Counted from the stretch's first letter, positions 1 to 5,880 are shown. The stretch: DNA of 6,875 bases from Campylobacteraceae bacterium (GCA_027023145.1 JALVWV010000293.1:1-6875); one strand, 5' to 3'. A program made the numbers and translations. Notes: generated from the letters alone by a model not told the origin.

Positions 1-30
1 CCGCAGTGCTGAGTGCGTGGGGTGTCAGTA

Positions 31-58
31 AATTAGGAATGAGGAATGAGGAGTTAGG
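31..58. repeat. heptanucleotide tandem repeat, four units
   Basis: Four consecutive 7-base units read AATTAGG, AATGAGG, AATGAGG, AGTTAGG, followed by a decayed AATTTTGG. The two central units are identical and the outer ones differ by one or two bases. Short degenerate heptanucleotide arrays like this occur between genes in several bacterial genomes, often as dispersed copies. Whether this one is dispersed cannot be told from one window. It lies in non-coding DNA just before a rightward terminator and next to an AT-rich orphan gene. Confidence 0.6.
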
Positions 59-69
59 AATTTTGGTAT

Positions 70-93
70 GCGTTGCTTGGCAACGCTTTTATT
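70..93 (+). terminator. rho-independent terminator of a gene left of the window
   Basis: A perfect 7-bp stem, GCGTTGC/GCAACGC, with a 3-base loop (TTG) is followed directly by TTTTATT. The T-tract is on the plus strand only, so it should end rightward transcription entering from outside the window. The preceding 69 bases show no recognisable coding end: one plus frame stops at 28-30, but its few residues cannot be identified. Confidence 0.65.
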
Positions 94-124
94 CATAAAG
101 CTTCTCCTTCATTAAATAGCTTTT

Positions 125-790
125 TCAAAACTCTGGTTCATGTTCAATAATAAATTCCAACCATGGGTCGGGCTTAATTCCGTCCCCCAGATGGTGCCTT
201 GATAAATATACAGTCAAAAAAGCATGGTATATTTTTGTTGTAGACGTATTAAGTTCACAAAGGTAGCTTTTGCTGTCAATGATTGCTTGCTCAGTTGATT
301 CTCTGATAAAATTAAATTCAAAATCACTAAGTCTTTTGTAATACTTTTTCTCATACTTCCCGTATCTGTTTACAATCTTTTGATCTTTTCTTATCCGGGA
401 GTTTCTGGCATTTGTAACAAAGTGTTTTGCGTTACTATAAGCATCTTTGTCTCCAAAATAGCGATATCTTTTTTCAACGCAACTCCCCAACATCTCGCCT
501 ATTATTTTGGATTTAAAAAGGGTATATTCGTTTTCATCACTCAAATAATCATTTATGCTCTGTCGAAGTTTTTGTTTGTAGACATGCAAAGCTGCATCGT
601 TGTAGCTGCTTAGATTATAAACAATTTTGTAAGAATTGTCACGATTTTTTTCCAGTGATCGTCCGTATTCAAAAAAGAAGAATGCGACAATGGTCAGTGT
701 TATCAACGCTGTAATAACCAATATTGCATACATGCCTGTAGCAATTGACATGAGAGTCGATGCTACTGTATGAAAAATATTTTTATCCAT
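125..790 (-). CDS. AT-rich membrane-anchored protein of unknown function
   Basis: I do not recognise this 221-residue protein. The chosen start is the ATG at 788-790, because AAGGAG lies about ten bases upstream; the frame stays open for 82 more codons, but that part overlaps the neighbouring gene antisense and looks non-coding. A single hydrophobic stretch at residues 18-41 (ending VAFFFFEYG) predicts one membrane helix near the N-terminus. The rest is a charged, Lys/Tyr/Asn-rich, probably helical domain with basic segments around 105-155, two cysteines (C104, C178) and an acidic end (EHEPEF). There is no obvious signal-peptidase site, so it is more likely an anchored protein than a secreted one. 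The gene is visibly richer in A+T than its neighbours, with many AAA, AAT, ATA and TTT codons, which suggests acquisition from elsewhere. No partner gene is visible, and the 82 bases upstream hold no clear promoter or terminator. Confidence 0.75.
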   Translation of the reverse strand: MDKNIFHTVASTLMSIATGMYAILVITALITLTIVAFFFFEYGRSLEKNRDNSYKIVYNLSSYNDAALHVYKQKLRQSINDYLSDENEYTLFKSKIIGEMLGSCVEKRYRYFGDKDAYSNAKHFVTNARNSRIRKDQKIVNRYGKYEKKYYKRLSDFEFNFIRESTEQAIIDSKSYLCELNTSTTKIYHAFLTVYLSRHHLGDGIKPDPWLEFIIEHEPEF

Positions 791-872
791 TACAGATACT
801 CTCCTTGCTTGCAGATCAAAACGACCTCTCCGATAAACAAACCTCCCTTTGTGATGGGCGTAAAGTTGGGAA

Positions 873-1370
873 TCATCCTCCCCATCCGTGCATTTTTTTT
901 GCACTGACAACCTGTAGGGTGTCGTCAAGTTCAAAGGCGCTGAAGGCGACGAAAAAATTTCCCTCCAAAACGTTTCGCCATGTTTCGATCTCTCCGGTAT
1001 CTTCTGCAGAAAGAAGGATGAAGATGTTCGCAGCATTTTTCATCGCGCCGTATACGGTTTTGACAAAATGCTCTTTCTCCTCAACCGATGCCTCAACGAA
1101 AACAAAATCATACAGTTTGGCTTGAAGATGGTAACGGGATCGATCGAGGGTGATCGGGCGTACTTTGATCTCGTGTACTGTTGTGTATTGTTGAGAGAGT
1201 GATGCAGCCAGCGTGCTGTCGAGACAGAGGAGTTGATACTCATAGTTTCGTAACACTGTGAGGGTTGCCAGCTTGTCTATCAGCGGTGTTGTTGCGTCCA
1301 CAAAGTGCATGAGGCGCAGTGCCGGATGGTCGGGGATGATCTGGATGAGTTGGTCGAGTGCATTTGTCAT
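873..1370 (-). CDS. conserved-looking 165-aa protein, unknown function, C-terminal AKKMHGWGG
   Basis: The 165-residue product is probably cytoplasmic: it has no signal peptide or membrane span. Alternating hydrophobic strands and helices (YQLLCLD at 45-51, YDFVFVEA at 87-94, NIFILLSAED at 115-124) resemble a Rossmann-type alpha/beta fold such as the second half of a small methyltransferase, but no glycine-rich SAM or nucleotide loop is present, so no activity is assigned. The end, SAKKMHGWGG, is unusual and looks constrained. The ATG at 1368-1370 is the first in frame. It has no clear Shine-Dalgarno, and candidate -10 elements lie only about 7-15 bases upstream, so the mRNA may be nearly leaderless. 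An 8-base homopolymer (A on the coding strand, 893-900) encodes the KK of the C-terminal motif. The gene is divergent from the hydrolase gene, with only 53 bases between the starts. Confidence 0.8.
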   Translation of the reverse strand: MTNALDQLIQIIPDHPALRLMHFVDATTPLIDKLATLTVLRNYEYQLLCLDSTLAASLSQQYTTVHEIKVRPITLDRSRYHLQAKLYDFVFVEASVEEKEHFVKTVYGAMKNAANIFILLSAEDTGEIETWRNVLEGNFFVAFSAFELDDTLQVVSAKKMHGWGG

Positions 1371-1391
1371 ACCGGTAGTATAGTGTATAAT
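1364..1391 (+). promoter_or_regulatory. sigma70-type promoter of the hydrolase gene
   Basis: A perfect TATAAT at 1386-1391, preceded by TG, lies 33 bases before the ATG at 1424. TTGTCA at 1364-1369 matches five of six bases of the -35 consensus with a 16-base spacer, although it also covers the start codon of the divergent gene and may be coincidental. Transcription would start near 1398, leaving a leader of about 25 bases that contains the AAGGAG ribosome site at 1410-1415. Confidence 0.65.
1377..1389 (-). promoter_or_regulatory. candidate leftward -10 elements for the 165-aa gene
   Basis: On the minus strand the sequence between the divergent starts reads TTATACACTATACTACC before GGT and the ATG. 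TATACA (1384-1389) and TATACT (1377-1382) are both acceptable -10 hexamers. Starts 6-8 bases downstream would fall within a few bases of the ATG, or on it, leaving almost no leader. No -35 box is evident. Placement is inferred. Confidence 0.35.
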
Positions 1392-1423
1392 GCTGAAAAA
1401 TCAATACGTAAGGAGTGATCTTC

Positions 1424-2149
1424 ATGTCACGCATCCTCAAAGCCTCCGTCCTCCAGATAGAAAACCTCGCCCCCTATCATCGCAACCTCGAGCGTTTGCT
1501 GTATCATCTTGACACGCTGAAAGATCAGGACATTGTGTTGGCACCCGAGGTAAGCATGACCGATTACGATTATGAGCATCTCGAGGCGGCAGCGGCGTTT
1601 GGCGAAGAGGTGGAGCGGGTGTTGTGTGAGCGGGTGGGCGATCAAGTGGTGGGGTTGACACTGTTGACACGCCATGCTGATGGACGCTATACCAACGATG
1701 CCGTGGTGATCCATGACCACCGTGTGGTGCATCGGCAGAGCAAGCACAAACTGTTTGCTCTCGGAGAGGAGGACAAACACCTTGTTGCGGGATCGGTAGA
1801 GGGGGTCAGGCTCTTTGAGATTGACGGGATACGATATGGGGTGTTGATTTGCTTTGAACTGAGGTTCAAGGAACTTTGGCGCCGACTCGAAGGAGCCGAT
1901 GTGATCCTCGTTCCCTCGCAGTGGGGAATGCCACGCAAGCGTCACCTCGAAATCCTCGCTCCGGCTCTGGCGGTGATGAACCAGGCCTATGTCCTTGTTG
2001 CCAACAGTGCCAAGGGGACTATGGCTGCTTCCAGTGCCATTTACTCTCCCAGTGGCGGGGTGGTGATGGAGGATATGCATGAGGTGATTTCTGGGGAGAT
2101 CGATTTGGGGCTTCTGAAAAAAATGCGCCGCTACATTGTCATGAGGTAA
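1424..2149 (+). CDS. carbon-nitrogen hydrolase (nitrilase superfamily)
   Basis: This 241-residue protein is a nitrilase-superfamily amidase, which hydrolyses a non-peptide C-N bond of a small amide through a Cys thioester intermediate. The catalytic triad is readable in order: Glu42 in LAPEVSMTDY, Lys107 in SKHKLF, and Cys143 in GVLICFELRF. The CFELRF nucleophile region resembles the C-[YF]-[DE]-L-R-F of the Nit2/YbeM-like branch, which includes omega-amidases and deaminated-glutathione amidases. The family's C-terminal half is also present (VPSQWG at 163-168, then R..HLE and NQAYVLVAN at 186-194). At 241 residues it is short but complete for a single-domain member. The ATG at 1424 is chosen over GTG at 1415 because AAGGAG at 1410-1415 overlaps the latter and sits eight bases before the former. 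Substrate is not determinable; metabolite repair is a reasonable inference. It is cytoplasmic and possibly co-transcribed with pcm, 40 bases downstream. Confidence 0.9.
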   Translation: MSRILKASVLQIENLAPYHRNLERLLYHLDTLKDQDIVLAPEVSMTDYDYEHLEAAAAFGEEVERVLCERVGDQVVGLTLLTRHADGRYTNDAVVIHDHRVVHRQSKHKLFALGEEDKHLVAGSVEGVRLFEIDGIRYGVLICFELRFKELWRRLEGADVILVPSQWGMPRKRHLEILAPALAVMNQAYVLVANSAKGTMAASSAIYSPSGGVVMEDMHEVISGEIDLGLLKKMRRYIVMR

Positions 2150-2154
2150 TAACG

Positions 2155-2184
2155 AAAATTCTGCTAAACTTTCGCAGAAATTTT
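2155..2184 (+). terminator. intergenic hairpin, weak terminator or leader structure
   Basis: AAAATTCTGC pairs with GCAGAAATTTT across a 9-base loop, giving a 10-bp stem with one bulged A; the inner TTCTGC/GCAGAA part is perfect. The 3' arm supplies a short run of T. It fills nearly all the space between the hydrolase stop and the first pcm ATG at 2190. It could partly terminate the upstream gene, protect its mRNA 3' end, or mask pcm initiation. It is weak in G+C, so full termination is doubtful. Confidence 0.4.
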
Positions 2185-2189
2185 AACGT

Positions 2190-2843
2190 ATGGGCAGGTC
2201 AAAGATGGTGGCAAAAATGCATTTGAGAAAGATGGTCGAAGCGATCGACAGGGAATTTGCCCTTGAATCGCATGTCAAGGAAGCTTTCCTCTCCGTCGAC
2301 CGTCAAGCATTTGTCCCGACCGGTTTCACGCATTTGGCTTATAAGCTTGATGCCCTGCCGATGCATTCGGATCAGTGGATCTCTTCTCCCCTGACGGTAG
2401 CCAAAATGACGCAGCATCTGGAACTCCAGGGGGTAGACAGCGTCCTTGAGGTGGGGTGTGGCAGTGGATATCAGGCAGCGATCCTCTCCCGGCTGGTACG
2501 CCGGGTTTTTACCATCGAACGGATTGAGCCTTTGTTAAAAGAGGCCAAAGAGCGTTTTCGCCGACTGGGGATGAGTAATATTATCACTCGGTACGACGAT
2601 GGCCAACGTGGTTGGAAAGAGTACGCCCCTTTTGAGCGGATTATTTTTTCAGCGACGACGGATAAGGTGCCGCAAGTGCTTTTCGATCAATTGACCGATG
2701 GAGGGATCCTTGTCGCCCCCATCAATCAGGACGGTTTGCAGATTATCACCCGTTACTACAAGCGTAACGGCCATATCAGCAGTTCCGAGGCGATCGAGCC
2801 CTGCCTGTTCGTCCCGGTTCTGGACGGCACGCGACGCGCATAG
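2190..2843 (+). CDS. pcm: protein-L-isoaspartate O-methyltransferase
   Basis: Pcm uses S-adenosylmethionine to methylate the alpha-carboxyl of L-isoaspartyl residues in damaged proteins, starting their conversion back to aspartate. The 217 residues match the family closely. DRQAFVP (37-43) and the substrate-loop segment LPMHSDQWISSPLTVAKM (56-73) precede SAM motif I, VLEVGCGSGYQAAIL (85-99). They are followed by FTIERIEPL (107-115), the DDGQRGW segment (136-142), APFERIIFSA (146-155) and GGILVAPI (171-178). Length is near the usual 205-220. The ATG at 2190 has no Shine-Dalgarno and abuts a hairpin. The ATG at 2205 has AGG six bases upstream and may be the true start, giving 212 residues; the extra MGRSK is not a recognisable family feature. 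It is cytoplasmic and probably read from the upstream hydrolase promoter. Confidence 0.95.
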   Translation: MGRSKMVAKMHLRKMVEAIDREFALESHVKEAFLSVDRQAFVPTGFTHLAYKLDALPMHSDQWISSPLTVAKMTQHLELQGVDSVLEVGCGSGYQAAILSRLVRRVFTIERIEPLLKEAKERFRRLGMSNIITRYDDGQRGWKEYAPFERIIFSATTDKVPQVLFDQLTDGGILVAPINQDGLQIITRYYKRNGHISSSEAIEPCLFVPVLDGTRRA

Positions 2844-2870
2844 CCCGATGGGCTCCCCCTTTACCTATTT

Positions 2871-2876
2871 TATGAT
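2871..2876 (+). promoter_or_regulatory. candidate -10 element of the helix-turn-helix gene
   Basis: TATGAT, one base from TATAAT, follows a T-rich stretch (TTTACCTATTT). It is 40 bases ahead of the ATG at 2917, so a start near 2883 would give a leader of about 34 bases. No -35 hexamer is seen, which is common for epsilonproteobacterial vegetative promoters. Confidence 0.45.
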
Positions 2877-2877
2877 A

Positions 2878-2906
2878 TGATTGACACATGGACACATTGA
2901 TTGACA
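2878..2906. repeat. nested direct repeats, possible operator
   Basis: TGATTGACA occurs at 2878-2886 and again at 2898-2906, 20 bases apart, about two helical turns on the same face. Between and overlapping them is a tandem GACACAT (2883-2889 and 2891-2897). The block covers the predicted transcription start and early leader of a gene coding for a DNA-binding-type protein, so autoregulation is plausible. That is an inference from position only. Confidence 0.4.
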
Positions 2907-2916
2907 AGGAAGTAAC

Positions 2917-3654
2917 ATGGGGAACTTGATCAAACCGGCAGAGTATGCCAAAAAATTGGGCATTTCACGCCAGGCCGTTTATGCCAAGATCAAAAAAGGG
3001 ATCTTGACATCCAAGAGTGTCGATGGCAAACTCTACATCGTGCAGAATGAGACGGACAGAGCGGCACCTTCCACTCCAGCAGGCACTGGCACCTCCACTC
3101 CATCTTCCCAGCGGTCAGCAGCAGAGCCGAGCAAAGATTTTCGGGATTTGCTCGAGGCCAAGGATGAGACCATCGGCATTCTCAAAGAAACGATCGTGGA
3201 TCTCAAAGATACCAATAAAATGATCACTTCGACGTTACGCGGGGAAGTTGAACTACTCAAGGAAGCTTTTTCGGAGATGAAGATGCTCTACTCGACACGG
3301 ATCGAGCATCTTCAGACCAAAGAAGCGACAACGTTGGAGACGGCTTCGACCGAAATAGCATCTGTCGAAGAGGGTGCAGGGGAGCAGGCAGTCGAGTTTG
3401 CCGATGAGATAACCATACTGGATGAGGCGGGGACTGTGCCGGATGATGTCGACGCCGGAGATGATCTTGCCTGGATTGAGCTGGAAGACTTCTTCGACGA
3501 GCATGATATCCGTAAAAAAACCAAACAAGCCAAAATAACAAAACGCCTCAAAAAGCTCTTCAAAAAAGGGGATAGTCGTGTTGATAGTTTCAATGGAGAT
3601 TTAATCCTCTTAGCTGAGGCAGATTTTGGGGATATACTGAAGAAAAAAGCATAG
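2917..3654 (+). CDS. helix-turn-helix / coiled-coil protein, unknown role
   Basis: The 245-residue product begins with a helix-turn-helix of the MerR/excisionase type (IKPAEYAKKLGISRQAVYAKI, residues 5-25) followed by a wing-like KKGILTSKSVDGKLYI (26-41). A Pro/Ser/Thr-rich linker (50-72), a heptad-bearing helix likely to form a coiled coil (about 74-135), a strongly acidic stretch (about 145-198) and a basic C-terminal module (199-245) follow. The C-terminal KKGDSRVDSFNGDLIL (216-231) repeats the spacing of the N-terminal wing. The likely mode is a dimeric DNA-binding or DNA-organising protein; no target is identified and no effector pocket is visible. The ATG is supported by AAGGA at 2906-2910, six bases upstream. 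It has its own candidate promoter. A phage or plasmid origin is not indicated by the neighbours. The basic shape (short HTH, coiled coil) also resembles KfrA-type proteins, but I claim no homology. Confidence 0.85.
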   Translation: MGNLIKPAEYAKKLGISRQAVYAKIKKGILTSKSVDGKLYIVQNETDRAAPSTPAGTGTSTPSSQRSAAEPSKDFRDLLEAKDETIGILKETIVDLKDTNKMITSTLRGEVELLKEAFSEMKMLYSTRIEHLQTKEATTLETASTEIASVEEGAGEQAVEFADEITILDEAGTVPDDVDAGDDLAWIELEDFFDEHDIRKKTKQAKITKRLKKLFKKGDSRVDSFNGDLILLAEADFGDILKKKA

Positions 3655-3660
3655 AATCTT

Positions 3661-3675
3661 TGAGAATAATTCTCA
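3661..3675. promoter_or_regulatory. upstream Fur-box-like palindrome of feoB
   Basis: TGAGAATAATTCTCA is a 7-1-7 palindrome matching TGATAATnATTATCA at 12 of 14 informative positions. The symmetry extends to TTGAGAATAATTCTCAA (3660-3676). It lies just after the stop of the preceding gene, about 45 to 55 bases upstream of the predicted feoB transcription start. It lacks a T-tract, so a terminator role is less likely. Confidence 0.6.
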
Positions 3676-3705
3676 AGTTTAAGATAGATCCAAGAGATTT
3701 CCAGC

Positions 3706-3711
3706 TATATT
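3706..3711 (+). promoter_or_regulatory. candidate -10 element of feoBA
   Basis: TATATT (five of six to TATAAT) sits between the two Fur-box-like sites and would set a start near 3718, with a leader of about 38 bases. No convincing -35 hexamer is present. The choice rests mainly on spacing relative to the Fur sites and the GTG start. Confidence 0.45.
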
Positions 3712-3719
3712 TTCACAAA

Positions 3720-3734
3720 TGAGAATACTTATCA
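3720..3734. promoter_or_regulatory. downstream Fur-box-like palindrome of feoB
   Basis: TGAGAATACTTATCA matches TGATAATnATTATCA at 12 of 14 informative positions in a 7-1-7 arrangement. It lies across the first transcribed bases predicted for feoB, the classic position for Fe(II)-Fur to block RNA polymerase. With the site at 3661-3675 it brackets the promoter, centre-to-centre 59 bases. Confidence 0.7.
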
Positions 3735-3755
3735 TAAACTAATCAGGATCATTCC

Positions 3756-5879
3756 GTGAAAAAAATAATGATAGCGCTTGCTGGTCAACCCAATGTGGGC
3801 AAGAGCTCCCTGGTCAATGCTATTTCAGATGCTCACCTCAAAGTGGGAAACTTCTCTGGCGTGACGGTGGACAAAACAGAAGTCGAATTTGTGTACCATG
3901 ATCCCAAGCGGGATGCAGACTACGAGATCCATATTATTGACCTCCCCGGTGCCTACTCCTTGACCGACTATACGATCGAAGAGAAAGTGACCAAGCAGTT
4001 CCTGCGGAATGACGACTATGACATCATTGTCAACGTCGTCGATGCGACCAACCTCCAGCGCAACCTGCTGTTGACCACCCAACTCATGGAGACCGGTCGC
4101 AAGATGATCGTAGTGCTCAACATGATGGACGAAGCCCAAAAAGAGGGGATCGAAATCGATGCGGAGCAACTGGCCCGCATTCTCGGTGTACCGGTGATCA
4201 AAGCCAGTGCCGCGCAAGGGGAGGGGATTGATGCCCTCAAGTCGGCCATGGTTGAGGTGTATGAAAAACCCCAGACAACTGCCAAAGTGATTTACAGTGA
4301 TGTCATCGAAGAGGAGATTACCCGGATCGTTGCTTTCCTCGAGGAGAAGCACTACCGCAGTCCGATCCCGTACCGGCAGCTGGCTGTACGCTTGCTTCAG
4401 GAGGATACCGACTGGTACAAACGGATGCACGATGAGCCGATCTGGATCGAGATATTGCCGATCTTGAGAGAGGGGCTTCAGCACATCTACCTCCATAGCG
4501 AGACCAAAGACCTCGATGCGATCTTTGCCGATGAACATTTTGCGTTTGCCAAGGGCGCCAAGATGGAGGTGATGGCACTCCACTCCATGCGTGCCCAAAA
4601 CCCCACTCAGAAGATCGATAAGCTTCTCATCAATAAATTCCTTGGCATCCCTCTGTTTCTCTTTTTCATGTGGGCATTATTCCAGTTGACGTTTACGATA
4701 GGGGCGGTACCGATGGATTGGATCGATGCGGGCTTTGGTTGGCTGGGAGAACAGGCTCATGCAGTACTTGGAGATGGAATACTCGGCCAGGTTGTCGCCG
4801 ATGGGATCATTGCCGGAGTCGGAGCGGTGGTAATGTTTCTGCCCAATATTCTCATCCTCTTTTTGGGGATCGCCTTGCTGGAGACCACTGGCTATATGGC
4901 ACGGGTGGCGTTCCTTCTCGATGGGTTTTTCCACAAATTCGGTTTGCACGGCAAAAGCTTCATCCCCCTTGTGACGGGCTTCGGGTGTACCGTGCCGGCC
5001 TACATGGCCGCCCGTACGCTCAAAAACGAGCGGGAGCGGCTCATCACACTTTTTATCCTCGGCTTTATGAGCTGTGGAGCACGGCTGCCGATCTATGTCC
5101 TGTTTGCCGGGGCCTTTTTCGGGCAGGATCAAGCCGGGAATATTTTGTTCCTGATCTACATCAGTGGGGCACTGCTGGGTCTTGTGATGGCCAAGATGCT
5201 CAAAACCTTCGTATTCAAAGGGGAGGAAGAGCCCTTTGTCATGGAGATGCCCAAGTACCGATGGCCCTCCTGGCGGCTGATCTGGCACACCGTGTATGGC
5301 CAGGCACTCAGCTACCTCAAAAAAGCAGGAACCTTCATCCTCGCGGCGTCGATACTGGTGTGGTTTGCCAGCAATTACCCCAAGAGCGACACGATTGCTT
5401 CAACCTATGCTGCCAAGATCGAGCATGCCAGCACACCTGAGCAGAAACAGCGCCTTCAAAACGAGAGGACATCCGCACAATTGGAACAGAGCTATCTTGG
5501 GCGCATCGGCAAAGCCACGGAACCCTTCTTCGCGCCGCTGGGGTTTGACTGGCGTATGAGTGTAGCCCTTGAGGCAGGGCTTACCGCCAAAGAAGTTGTT
5601 GTCTCGACTCTTGGCGTGTTGTACGCTCAGGGCGACAGTGCCGACGAGCAAAATGGCGGCTTGATCGCTGCTCTGCGTAGCAATATTTCGTTACCCGCCG
5701 CCATTGCCTTTATCGTTTTTGTGATGATCTATCTGCCGTGTTTTGCCGCATCGGCAGTCTTCACTCGGGAAGCAGGAGGTTGGAAATACTTGGTCTATCT
5801 GTTCTTTTTCACGACAGGTACGGCCTGGGTCATGGCACTGCTGGCGTATCACATTACACGTGTTATTGTAGGAGGTTGA
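3756..5879 (+). CDS. feoB: ferrous iron transporter FeoB
   Basis: FeoB moves Fe(II) across the inner membrane. It has an N-terminal cytoplasmic G domain, a helical GDI-like region and a membrane permease domain. The G motifs are complete: G1 GQPNVGKS (10-17), G2 around Thr37 in GNFSGVTVDK, G3 DLPG (62-65), G4 NMMD (122-125) and G5 SA near 151-152. The helical region spans about 175-285. The permease half (from about 295) carries the two gate motifs GFGCTVPA (408-415, Cys411) and FMSCGARLP (437-445, Cys440), plus the late YLPCFAA (Cys662). At 707 residues it is full length, with no missing motif. The GTG start at 3756 is supported by AGGA at 3745-3748, seven bases upstream, and begins directly with the G-domain strand MKKIMIALAG. 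It is first in a feoB-feoA operon behind two Fur-box-like sites, so repression by iron is expected. Confidence 0.98.
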   Translation: MKKIMIALAGQPNVGKSSLVNAISDAHLKVGNFSGVTVDKTEVEFVYHDPKRDADYEIHIIDLPGAYSLTDYTIEEKVTKQFLRNDDYDIIVNVVDATNLQRNLLLTTQLMETGRKMIVVLNMMDEAQKEGIEIDAEQLARILGVPVIKASAAQGEGIDALKSAMVEVYEKPQTTAKVIYSDVIEEEITRIVAFLEEKHYRSPIPYRQLAVRLLQEDTDWYKRMHDEPIWIEILPILREGLQHIYLHSETKDLDAIFADEHFAFAKGAKMEVMALHSMRAQNPTQKIDKLLINKFLGIPLFLFFMWALFQLTFTIGAVPMDWIDAGFGWLGEQAHAVLGDGILGQVVADGIIAGVGAVVMFLPNILILFLGIALLETTGYMARVAFLLDGFFHKFGLHGKSFIPLVTGFGCTVPAYMAARTLKNERERLITLFILGFMSCGARLPIYVLFAGAFFGQDQAGNILFLIYISGALLGLVMAKMLKTFVFKGEEEPFVMEMPKYRWPSWRLIWHTVYGQALSYLKKAGTFILAASILVWFASNYPKSDTIASTYAAKIEHASTPEQKQRLQNERTSAQLEQSYLGRIGKATEPFFAPLGFDWRMSVALEAGLTAKEVVVSTLGVLYAQGDSADEQNGGLIAALRSNISLPAAIAFIVFVMIYLPCFAASAVFTREAGGWKYLVYLFFFTTGTAWVMALLAYHITRVIVGG

Positions 5880-5880
5880 A

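Larger units (their letters stand above)
25..96 (-). other. 23-codon leftward ORF with a good ribosome site, probably gene debris
   Basis: An ATG at 94-96 on the minus strand is preceded by AAGGAG with about seven bases of spacing, a good Shine-Dalgarno arrangement. The frame then runs through the terminator stem and the heptanucleotide repeat and stops with TGA at 25-27, giving MNKSVAKQR and 14 further residues. The second half of the peptide is simply the translated repeat. It may be the 5' end of a gene whose body was replaced by the repeat, or a chance start. A functional peptide is possible but unsupported. Confidence 0.2.

Noticed and set aside
97..124. AAAGCT/AGCTTT inverted repeat after the orphan gene (spans about 98-124)
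   Set aside because: The 15-base loop and lack of a T-tract on the minus strand make it a poor leftward terminator.
791..1036. Upstream extension of the membrane-protein frame by 82 codons
   Set aside because: It lies antisense to the 165-aa gene, reads as low-complexity basic sequence, and the internal ATG at 788-790 has a good ribosome site and starts just before the membrane helix.
1427..2080. Long leftward open frame opposite the hydrolase gene
   Set aside because: It is the antisense shadow of a gene with a full catalytic triad and has no ribosome site or recognisable protein features.
2842..2854. Hairpin AGCCC-GAT-GGGCT overlapping the pcm stop codon
   Set aside because: The stem is only 5 bp and is followed by a C-run and a mixed sequence rather than a T-tract, so it is not supported as a terminator.
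3759..3765. Seven-A run after the feoB start codon as a phase-variation switch
   Set aside because: Seven bases is short, and AAA-rich second codons are common in efficiently translated genes; nothing else points to switching.
3825..5440. Several long frames on both strands within feoB
   Set aside because: All overlap an intact FeoB with every conserved motif, and their translations look like antisense or off-frame readings.
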